NCBI GenBank assembly: GCA_025451135.1
Contig: JANWKW010000130.1
Location: forward strand, 1-11,908
DNA length: 11,908 nucleotides
From: Vulcanimicrobiia bacterium
GTDB lineage: Bacteria > Vulcanimicrobiota > Vulcanimicrobiia > Vulcanimicrobiales > Vulcanimicrobiaceae
Direction: 5' to 3'
Position 1 is the stretch's first letter. The number at the start of each line of letters is the position of its first letter. The position numbers were made by a program, and so were the translations under genes. The notes under the pieces are model-generated. The model was not told the DNA's origin and ran no database searches. It was given only the letters and a program-made list of their open reading frames with translations. Positions 6,615 to 11,908 of this stretch are shown piece after piece.

Positions 6615-7641
6615 AGGAAACCGCCACCGGCTCCAGCGCGTCGGGCGCGGGGAGCGGGTTGGCGAAGTTCGGGGATTCTTCGTCGCCGAACAGTTCGGAG
6701 ACGGAACGATTGGTGGTGATGCGGGTGATCGCATCGGCGAGCGTCTGCGCGATCGAGAGCTGGACGAACTTCGGATGGTTCTCGACCCCGGCGAACGGGA
6801 TGGTATTGGTGACGATCACCTTCTCGATCGGCGAGGCCTCGAGCACGTCGATGGCCTCGCCGGCGAAGATGCCGTGGGTCGCGACCGTGTAGACCTTGGT
6901 CGCGCCGCGCGCCAGGATCGCCTCGGCGGCCTTCGCCAGGGTGCCGCCGGTGGAGATCATATCGTCGACCACCACCGCCACCTTACCCGTAACGTCGCCG
7001 ACGATATCGGTCACTTCCGAGACGTCCGGCTCCGGCCGGCGCTTGAAGACGATCGCGAGCGAAGCGTTCAAGCGCTTGGCGAACAGCTCTGCGCGATGGA
7101 CTCCGCCGGCGTCGGGCGAGACGATCACGATCTTGTCGTCGCAGAGCCCTTCCTTCTTCAGATAGTTGCACAGGACGGGCATGGCCATCAGGTTGTCGAC
7201 CGGGAGGTCGAAGAAGCCCTGGATCTGGGCGGCGTGCAGGTCCATCGTCACGATGCGCTTGGCGCCGGTCACCTTGATCAGGTTGGCGACGACCTTGGCG
7301 GAGATCGGCTCGCGGCCTTTCGTCTTCTTGTCCTGTTTGGCGTAGCCGTAGTACGGGATGACGGCGGTGATGCGCGCGGCCGAGGCCCGACGCAGGGCGT
7401 CGATCATCAGCAGCAGCTCCATCAGGGCGTCGTTCACGCCGTCACCCTTGGGCGACTTGCAGATCGGCTGGATCACGAAGACCTCGGATCCGCGGACGTT
7501 CTCGCCGATCTCGACGCGCGTCTCTTCGTTCTTGAATTTCGCGACGAGCGCTTTGCCCAGATGGACCTTCAAGCGCTTGGCGATATCTTCGGCTAGTTGC
7601 TTGTTCGCGTTGCCGCTGAACAGTAAAGGCGTATGGCTCAC
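6613..7641 (-). CDS. prs: Ribose-phosphate pyrophosphokinase (PRPP synthetase)
   Basis: Makes PRPP from ribose 5-phosphate and ATP for nucleotide, histidine, tryptophan and NAD synthesis. I place the start at the GTG at 7641, nine bases after GGGGAG; the GTG at 7686 would add 15 residues that match no family member. This gives 342 residues against ~315 in E. coli, the excess being mainly a C-terminal tail rich in proline and alanine. Conserved parts: DALRRASA, AKVVANLIK, TMDLHAAQIQGFFDLPVDN with the catalytic-region histidine, FKRRPEP, and the PRPP loop VVVDDMISTGGT. Differences: the ATP loop normally FxDGE reads FKNEE, YARQDR reads YAKQDK, and about five residues (KSPKGDG region) are inserted before NDALMEL. 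These touch the ATP site and subunit interface. The enzyme is probably active because lysine replaces arginine conservatively. First gene of the minus-strand unit. Confidence 0.94.
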   Translation of the reverse strand: MSHTPLLFSGNANKQLAEDIAKRLKVHLGKALVAKFKNEETRVEIGENVRGSEVFVIQPICKSPKGDGVNDALMELLLMIDALRRASAARITAVIPYYGYAKQDKKTKGREPISAKVVANLIKVTGAKRIVTMDLHAAQIQGFFDLPVDNLMAMPVLCNYLKKEGLCDDKIVIVSPDAGGVHRAELFAKRLNASLAIVFKRRPEPDVSEVTDIVGDVTGKVAVVVDDMISTGGTLAKAAEAILARGATKVYTVATHGIFAGEAIDVLEASPIEKVIVTNTIPFAGVENHPKFVQLSIAQTLADAITRITTNRSVSELFGDEESPNFANPLPAPDALEPVAVS

Positions 7642-7650
7642 AGAGCTGAT

Positions 7651-7656
7651 CTCCCC
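7651..7656 (-). promoter_or_regulatory. Ribosome binding site that sets the prs start
   Basis: GGGGAG on the minus strand, nine bases before the GTG at 7641. The alternative GTG at 7686 has no family-like sequence behind it, so this site decides the start. Confidence 0.7.
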
Positions 7657-7701
7657 GGGGCGAGTTGCAGCCCGGTCCCCCTTCACGCGAGCGTCGGGGC
7701 A

Positions 7702-7711
7702 TCCCTAGGGA
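7702..7711. repeat. 10-bp perfect palindrome TCCCTAGGGA
   Basis: A perfect palindrome near the middle of the divergent region, 60 bases from the prs start and 57 bases from the uvrB start. Its position would suit a dimeric regulator acting on both genes, but a palindrome of this length can also arise by chance in GC-rich DNA. Confidence 0.4.
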
Positions 7712-7755
7712 GCCGCGGAAAAAGGGAGTGAAACCGAACCGCCGGCCGGGGTGTC

Positions 7756-7762
7756 GAAGGAG
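7756..7762 (+). promoter_or_regulatory. Ribosome binding site that sets the uvrB start
   Basis: GAAGGAG lies six bases before the ATG at 7769. The in-frame GTG at 7751 would place this site inside the coding region, so ATG 7769 is the better start. Confidence 0.8.
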
Positions 7763-7768
7763 CGCACC

Positions 7769-9817
7769 ATGTCCGGAAGGTTCAAACTCGTCTCGCCCTT
7801 CGCGCTCGCGGGGGACCAGCCCAAGGCCACCCAGCTGTTGGGCGAGGGCATCCTGCGCGGCGACCGCGCCCAGACCATCCTCGGCGTGACCGGCACCGGC
7901 AAGACCCTGGCGAAGGCGCGGACGGTCGAGATCGTCCAGAAGCCGACCCTGGGGCTCTGCCACAACAAGACCCTGGCGGCCCAGCTCTGCGCCGAATTCC
8001 GCGAGTTCTTCCCCGAGAACGCGGTCGAGTATTTCGTCTCGTACTTCGACTACTACCAGCCCGAGGCGTACATCGCGTCCACCGACACCTTCATCGAGAA
8101 GGACTCTTCGATCAACGAGGAGATCGAGCGGCTGCGCCACGCCACCACCCAGGCGCTGCTGACGCGGCCGGACACGCTGATCGTCGCGTCGGTCTCGTGC
8201 ATCTACGGCCTCGGTTCGCCTTCCGACTATATGGCGATGTCGGCCGAGATCAAGGTCGGCGACGAGATCGATCGCGACGCGCTGCTGCGCAAGCTGGTCG
8301 ACATGCAGTACCGGCGCAACGATCTCAACCTGGTCCGCGGCACGTTCCGCGTGCGCGGCGACACCTTGGAGTTCGTCGGCGTAGAAGAAGAGCTGGTCCA
8401 CCGGATCGAGTTCTTCGGCGACGCGGTCGAAGCGATCAACGTCGTCAACATCCTGACCGGCGAGTACGTGGAGAGCAAGACCGAGGTCACGCTCTTCCCG
8501 GCCAAGCACTTCATCACGCCCGACGAGAAGCTCAAGCGCGCCATCTCGTCCATCGAAGTCGAGCTGCAGGAACGCCTCAAGGTCTTCAAAGATGCCGGCA
8601 AACTGCTCGAAGCGCAGCGTCTCGAGATGCGCACCAACTACGACCTCGACATGCTCCGCGAGGTCGGCTACTGCAACGGCGTGGAGAACTATTCGCGCCA
8701 TCTGACCGGCCGCGAGCCGGGCTCGACGCCCTGGTGCCTGCTCGACTTCTTCCCCAAGGACTGGCTGCTCTTCGTCGACGAGTCGCACGTCTCGCTGCCG
8801 CAGGTGCACGGCATGTACCACGGGGATCGCGCCCGCAAGATGTCGCTGGTGGAGCACGGATTCCGCCTGCCGAGCGCGCTCGACAACCGTCCGCTGACCT
8901 ACGAGGAGTTCGACGCCCACCTCAACCAGGTGGTCTACGTCTCGGCGACGCCGGGCACGTACGAGATCGGCCGCAGCGCCCAGACCGTCGAGATGATCAT
9001 CCGCCCGACCGGATTGGTCGACCCCGAGGTCGACGTGCGCCCGACCCGCAACCAGGTCGACGACCTGATGGAAGAGATCCGCATCCGCGCGGAACGCAAG
9101 GAGCGCGTGCTGGTCACCACGCTGACCAAGAAGATGGCCGAGGATCTGACCGACTTCCTGCTCGAGATGAACTTCAAGGTGCGCTACCTGCACAGCGAGG
9201 TCGACACCCTCGAACGCATCGCGATCCTGCGCGACCTGCGGCTGGGCGTCTTCGACGTGCTGGTCGGCATCAACTTATTGCGCGAAGGTCTGGACCTGCC
9301 CGAGGTCTCGCTGGTCGGCATCCTGGACGCGGATAAGGAAGGCTACCTGCGCAGCGAGACGTCGCTCATCCAGACGATCGGCCGCGCGGCGCGCAACGTC
9401 GACGGACGGGTCATCATGTACGCCGACGTGATCACCCAGTCGATGGCGCGCGCGCTCGGCGAGACCAAGCGCCGTCGCGAGATCCAGGTCGCCTACAACC
9501 TGGAGCACGGCATCGAACCCAAGACGATCCGGCGCGAGATCCACAACATCCTCGCGATGATCGGCGCGACCGAGGAGAACACCGCCAAGCTGGCCCTCAA
9601 GAAGGACAAGCTGCCGCGCGACGTCGCCGCCCGGATGGCCTCCGAGCTGGACAAGAAGATGCGCGAGTTCGCCGCCAATCTGGAGTTCGAGAAGGCGGCC
9701 GCGCTGCGCGACGAGCTGCTCGAACTGCGCAAGCAGATCGGCGGCAACGAATCCGTGCTCTTCCAAGGCAAGGCGCCGAAGATCTTCGCGCAGGCGCTCT
9801 CCGAGCTGACGGGCTAG
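7769..9817 (+). CDS. uvrB: Excinuclease ABC subunit B
   Basis: UvrB is the damage-verifying helicase-like subunit of nucleotide excision repair; UvrA loads it and it recruits UvrC to cut. The protein has 682 residues (E. coli 673). Walker A GVTGTGKT is at 39-46. The beta-hairpin that inserts behind the lesion reads SYFDYYQPEAY: Tyr92, Tyr95 and Tyr96 are kept, and position 93 is Phe instead of the usual Tyr. DESH (337-340) is Walker B. YVSATPG, TTLTKKMAEDL, GINLLREGLDLPEVSL and QTIGRAARN are the later helicase motifs. The UVR motif that binds UvrC lies at about 626-658 (LDKKMREFAANLEFEKAAALRDEL). Start is ATG 7769, six bases after GAAGGAG; GTG 7751 is rejected. It is transcribed away from prs. 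No SOS box is visible upstream. The gene appears intact and is very probably functional. Confidence 0.98.
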   Translation: MSGRFKLVSPFALAGDQPKATQLLGEGILRGDRAQTILGVTGTGKTLAKARTVEIVQKPTLGLCHNKTLAAQLCAEFREFFPENAVEYFVSYFDYYQPEAYIASTDTFIEKDSSINEEIERLRHATTQALLTRPDTLIVASVSCIYGLGSPSDYMAMSAEIKVGDEIDRDALLRKLVDMQYRRNDLNLVRGTFRVRGDTLEFVGVEEELVHRIEFFGDAVEAINVVNILTGEYVESKTEVTLFPAKHFITPDEKLKRAISSIEVELQERLKVFKDAGKLLEAQRLEMRTNYDLDMLREVGYCNGVENYSRHLTGREPGSTPWCLLDFFPKDWLLFVDESHVSLPQVHGMYHGDRARKMSLVEHGFRLPSALDNRPLTYEEFDAHLNQVVYVSATPGTYEIGRSAQTVEMIIRPTGLVDPEVDVRPTRNQVDDLMEEIRIRAERKERVLVTTLTKKMAEDLTDFLLEMNFKVRYLHSEVDTLERIAILRDLRLGVFDVLVGINLLREGLDLPEVSLVGILDADKEGYLRSETSLIQTIGRAARNVDGRVIMYADVITQSMARALGETKRRREIQVAYNLEHGIEPKTIRREIHNILAMIGATEENTAKLALKKDKLPRDVAARMASELDKKMREFAANLEFEKAAALRDELLELRKQIGGNESVLFQGKAPKIFAQALSELTG

Positions 9818-9824
9818 CCGGGAA

Positions 9825-9837
9825 CGCCGCTCCGGCG
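9825..9837. repeat. Small hairpin after uvrB
   Basis: CGCCG-CTC-CGGCG forms a perfect five-pair stem with a three-base loop in the 36-base gap between uvrB and the next gene. There is no T-run, so a terminator role is doubtful; such stems are frequent by chance at this base composition. Confidence 0.3.
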
Positions 9838-9853
9838 GGCGAACGCTCGCCTC

Positions 9854-10624
9854 ATGGGATGGACGAGTCTGCTGCCCGAGATCGGGATCATCGTCGCGAT
9901 CGCGCTGCTCGCGGTCGGCCTGCACTTCATCTTGCAGAGCCGGACCAAGTACGAGGTGCTCCGCAAGCATAACGACGTCGCCGGCTATCTGTTCTCGGCC
10001 GTCGGCACGATCTTCGCGGTCGTCCTCGGATTTCTCGTGATCATCGTGTGGCAGAAATTCGATGGCGCGGTCGGCAACGCGCAGGTCGAGGTCGCCGCCG
10101 TTTCCGACCTCTATCGCGACGTGGCGGCCTATCCGCAGGCCGAGCGCGAGCCGATCCGTCGCGAACTCCACGAGTACATGGACACCGTCGCGGCGGTGGA
10201 GTGGCCGGCGATGGCCGCGGGAAAGGAACCGACGGCATCGGTGCGCGTGCTCGAGCTGATCGCCTACAACGTCGACCGCTTCAAACCGGCCTCGCTCGTA
10301 GAGCAGGACGCGCAGGATAAATCGATGGACCAGGTCCAGCGATTGCTCGACGCGCGGCGGCTGCGCATCCATCAGAACGAACCGTCCGTCCCGCCGATCC
10401 TCTGGTTCGCGCTGGTCGTGGGCGCGGGCGCGGTGATCGGCTTCGCCTTCATGTTCGGCGTCGAGAACCGGACCTCGCAGCTGCTCATGACCGGGGTGCT
10501 CGCGATCGTCATCGGCCTGCTCTTCGTGGTCATCTACGAGTTCGATTCGCCGTTCAGCGGCGCGGTCGGCGTCCCGCTCGACGGCTGGCTGGCGCTCCAC
10601 GAACGGCTGACGCAGATCCACTAG
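9854..10624 (+). CDS. DUF4239 membrane protein
   Basis: A 256-residue protein of the DUF4239 family (bestrophin-like by fold grouping), function not established. It has four membrane segments arranged in two pairs (about 7-26 and 44-67; 180-202 and 208-228), separated by a soluble helical region. Family hallmarks are FAVVLGFLVIIVWQKFD (54-70), the LYRDVAAYP...REPIRRELHEYMDTVAAVEWPAM run (86-120) and the YEFDSPFSG turn (228-236) after the last helix. ATG at 9854 is the natural start; no good ribosome site is visible ahead of it, only purine-poor GCGGGCGAACG. It follows uvrB by 36 bases and may be read through from it. Nothing links it functionally to DNA repair. A channel-like role is only suggested by the fold grouping. 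Confidence 0.85.
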   Translation: MGWTSLLPEIGIIVAIALLAVGLHFILQSRTKYEVLRKHNDVAGYLFSAVGTIFAVVLGFLVIIVWQKFDGAVGNAQVEVAAVSDLYRDVAAYPQAEREPIRRELHEYMDTVAAVEWPAMAAGKEPTASVRVLELIAYNVDRFKPASLVEQDAQDKSMDQVQRLLDARRLRIHQNEPSVPPILWFALVVGAGAVIGFAFMFGVENRTSQLLMTGVLAIVIGLLFVVIYEFDSPFSGAVGVPLDGWLALHERLTQIH

Positions 10625-10625
10625 G

Positions 10626-10644
10626 CCCGGCGCCTCGCCGCGGG
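10626..10644. repeat. Hairpin overlapping the ribosome site of the small exported protein gene
   Basis: CCCGGCG (10626-10632) can pair with CGCCG-GGG (10636-10644, one C bulged at 10641) around a three-base loop. The last G residues belong to GGGGAAG (10642-10648), the ribosome site of the next gene, so the stem could limit its access. No terminator-like T-run. Weak evidence. Confidence 0.3.
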
Positions 10645-10657
10645 GAAGCGTCGCGGT

Positions 10658-11068
10658 ATGATACGCATCCTTTCATTCGCCCTGGCCCTCGCGTTGCTCG
10701 GTGGAACTGCGGCCTATGCCGCACCGACGCCCGCGCCGTCTCCCGCGCCGACCTCGACGGCCGATGCGGCGGCCGCGGTCCAGGCCGCCGCCTGGGTGCG
10801 CGCCATCCAGGCCGGGACCATCGACCGCGCCTCGCTCACGCCCGAGATGGACAAATTGCTGACCCCGGCGCTGGTGACGGCCACGGCGGCGCAGCTCGGA
10901 CCGCTCGGCGCGCCGGTCGCGATGCGGCAGACCCAGCTCGTCCACAAGGATGGCAACACCGCGCGGGTCTACGCCGTCGACTTCGCGCACGCGTCGCTGA
11001 CGTTCGTCTATGCGACCGACGACGCGACCGGAAAAGTCAGCGGCCTGCGCTTTTCGAACGCGGAATAG
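10658..11068 (+). CDS. Small exported protein with probable NTF2-like domain
   Basis: A 136-residue protein of unknown function. Residues 1-21 form a clear signal peptide (charged MIR, hydrophobic core, AYA cleavage site). A linker rich in proline, alanine and threonine (22-36) follows. The rest has a helix ending in AAAWVRAIQAGTIDRASLTPEM, then LGPLGAPVAMRQTQLVHKDGNTARVYAVDFAHASLTFVYATD and GKVSGLRF. This helix-plus-strands layout, with a gamma-like GK(V/I)xGL ending, resembles NTF2-like domains of the DUF3887 kind that are also found attached to secreted serine hydrolases. The fold call is by pattern only. ATG 10658 has GGGGAAG nine bases upstream. The stop TAG is three bases before the mannosidase GTG and in the same frame, suggesting co-translation. 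No cysteine after the signal peptide, so it is not a lipoprotein. Confidence 0.75.
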   Translation: MIRILSFALALALLGGTAAYAAPTPAPSPAPTSTADAAAAVQAAAWVRAIQAGTIDRASLTPEMDKLLTPALVTATAAQLGPLGAPVAMRQTQLVHKDGNTARVYAVDFAHASLTFVYATDDATGKVSGLRFSNAE

Positions 11069-11071
11069 CGC

Positions 11072-11908
11072 GTGCGCGTCGCCCTGCGCGAGGTCGCCCG
11101 GAGCGACGCGCTCGTAACGCTCGCGGCCGAGCTTCCGCCGAGCACCGGCGAGACGACCGTCCACTACGCCACCCGCACGGGCGCGCTGCTGCGCCTGGAC
11201 GGCGTCACCGCGGGCGCGTTCGATCGCGAACACGGTGAGGCGATCCTGGGCCCGTCGGACGCGCCGCGCGCGCTGACCCTCGAGGTCGAACGGCGCGCGC
11301 TGCCGACGAACGCCTTGCCGTCGGGTCCCGGCTTGGACTGGTGGCTGTTGAACGCGCGGAGCGCGCCGAAGCCGAGCACCTGGTGTGACGTCGGTCCCTC
11401 GACGACGGCGCTGCGCGCCGACGCAAGGGGTGACAGGGGGGGCCTCGCGCTTTGGGGGCACTCGCACCTGGATGTGGCGTGGTTGTGGACGTACGAGGAG
11501 TGCCGGCGCAAGGCGCAGCGGACGTTCGCGGTGGCGCTCGAGCTGCTCGACCGGGATCCGGCGTTCGTCTTCATGCAGAGCCAGCCGCAGCTCTATGCGT
11601 TCGTCCAGGAGCGCGACCCCGCGCTCTTCGAACGCGTCCGCGCGCTTGCGAAGGCGGAGCGCTTCGATCCGGATGTCGCGGCGATGTGGGTCGAACCGGA
11701 CTGCAACGTGCCGTCGGGCGAATCGCTGCTCCGGCAGATGCTCTACGGCCACGCCTACTGCGTCGCGGAGTTCGACGTCGCGCCGAGCATCGCGTGGCTG
11801 CCCGACAGCTTCGGCTTCGCCAACACGCTGCCCAGCCTGCTCGCGCATTGCGGCATCCGGCGCTTCGGAACGACCAAGCTGCAGTGGAACGACACCACCC
11901 GGTTCCCG
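11072..11908 (+). CDS. GH38 alpha-mannosidase, N-terminal part (3' end outside window)
   Basis: Glycoside hydrolase family 38 enzyme, a zinc-dependent retaining alpha-mannosidase. 279 residues are visible and the frame is open at the right edge. After a ~125-residue N-terminal region, the catalytic domain opens with LWGHSHLDVAWLWTYEE; His132 and Asp134 are the expected zinc ligands. WVEPDCNVPSGESLLRQMLYG and WLPDSFGFANTLP follow, with Asp245 in PDSFGF as the expected nucleophile and third ligand; then FGTTKLQWND. The fourth ligand, a later histidine, lies beyond the window. Start is GTG 11072, three bases after the previous gene's TAG and in the same frame; only a weak GGA lies upstream, so reinitiation is plausible. 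There is no signal peptide, so it is probably cytoplasmic and acts on imported mannosides or mannose-containing oligosaccharides. Family members are usually 800-1000 residues long. Confidence 0.92.
   Translation, partial: MRVALREVARSDALVTLAAELPPSTGETTVHYATRTGALLRLDGVTAGAFDREHGEAILGPSDAPRALTLEVERRALPTNALPSGPGLDWWLLNARSAPKPSTWCDVGPSTTALRADARGDRGGLALWGHSHLDVAWLWTYEECRRKAQRTFAVALELLDRDPAFVFMQSQPQLYAFVQERDPALFERVRALAKAERFDPDVAAMWVEPDCNVPSGESLLRQMLYGHAYCVAEFDVAPSIAWLPDSFGFANTLPSLLAHCGIRRFGTTKLQWNDTTRFP

Larger units (their letters stand above)
7642..7768. promoter_or_regulatory. Divergent prs-uvrB promoter region
   Basis: These 127 bases separate the first gene of the minus-strand unit from uvrB, so both promoters should lie here. 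I find no convincing -35/-10 pair on either strand and no recognisable LexA-type box (for example CTGT-N8-ACAG or GAAC-N4-GTTC). Notable are the palindromes CCCCGGGG (7653-7660) and TCCCTAGGGA (7702-7711), and an A-rich patch GGAAAAAGGGAGTGAAACC (about 7717-7735). Promoter presence is inferred from gene orientation, not from motifs. Confidence 0.55.

Noticed and set aside
4921..7596. Very long open frame (about 890 codons) on the plus strand, opposite pth, ctc and prs
   Set aside because: The three real genes all share one frame on the minus strand, and their G/C third positions keep this opposing frame open. Its translation is a low-complexity mix of Arg, Asp, His and Leu without any domain.
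7642..7768. SOS/LexA box or clear sigma-70 promoters before uvrB and prs
   Set aside because: Scanned both strands; TTGCAG (7665-7670) has no matching -10 at normal spacing, and no dyad of known LexA type is present.
7442..9193. Long open frame (about 580 codons) on the minus strand opposite uvrB
   Set aside because: Mirror of the uvrB codon pattern; no domain-like sequence, and it would overlap the prs start region.
9818..9853. Intrinsic terminator after uvrB
   Set aside because: The stem is short and no T-run follows.
9275..10621. Minus-strand open frame of about 450 codons opposite the end of uvrB and the DUF4239 gene
   Set aside because: Shadow frame rich in Asp, His and Arg; no family pattern.
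10673..11848. Minus-strand open frame of about 390 codons opposite the small exported protein and the mannosidase
   Set aside because: Antisense of strongly supported genes; Arg-rich without motifs.
1..11908. Mobile elements, CRISPR array, tRNA or rRNA genes, toxin-antitoxin or defence system
   Set aside because: No direct-repeat array, transposase, integrase or cloverleaf-like sequence was seen, and all coding space is taken by the genes listed.

Overview
This is a gene-dense stretch of a very G+C-rich bacterial chromosome. By eye about two thirds of the bases are G or C, and the third codon positions are almost all G/C. Thirteen protein genes can be supported, two of them cut by the window edges. 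I see no RNA gene, insertion sequence, phage gene, CRISPR array or integrase. Bacterial housekeeping genes (prs, ctc/rplY, pth, uvrB) sit among accessory envelope and signalling genes, so this looks like ordinary chromosome. Lineage cannot be fixed from the sequence alone. A high-GC lineage outside the well-studied phyla, for example Eremiobacterota or a relative, is a guess resting only on the look of the proteins. Start codons are mixed: of the twelve starts visible, six are ATG, four GTG and two TTG. Eight of the twelve visible stop codons are TAG, which is unusual.

Left part, plus strand (2-5380): the C-terminal part of a GAF-GGDEF diguanylate cyclase; a Ste24/M48-type membrane protease homologue whose zinc motif has lost its first histidine; then, after a strong inverted repeat, four genes whose reading frames all overlap. 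These are an ECF sigma factor, a single-pass membrane protein with a DUF4367-like outer domain (probable sigma regulator), an ABC ATPase and an ABC-2 type permease. This cluster is the most system-like part of the window.

Middle, minus strand (7641 down to 5377): prs, ctc and pth, the order also known from Gram-positive glmU-prs-ctc-pth clusters. They supply PRPP, ribosomal protein L25 and peptidyl-tRNA recycling. ctc and pth lie in one frame with only the amber codon TAG between them, and pth ends inside the same CTAG that ends the permease gene on the other strand.

Right part, plus strand (7769-11908): uvrB, divergent from prs across a 127-base region that must hold both promoters; a DUF4239 membrane protein; a small exported protein with a probable NTF2-like domain; and the N-terminal part of a GH38 alpha-mannosidase that runs off the window. 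Nearly all intergenic gaps are under 70 bases. No stretch over 300 bases lacks a gene.
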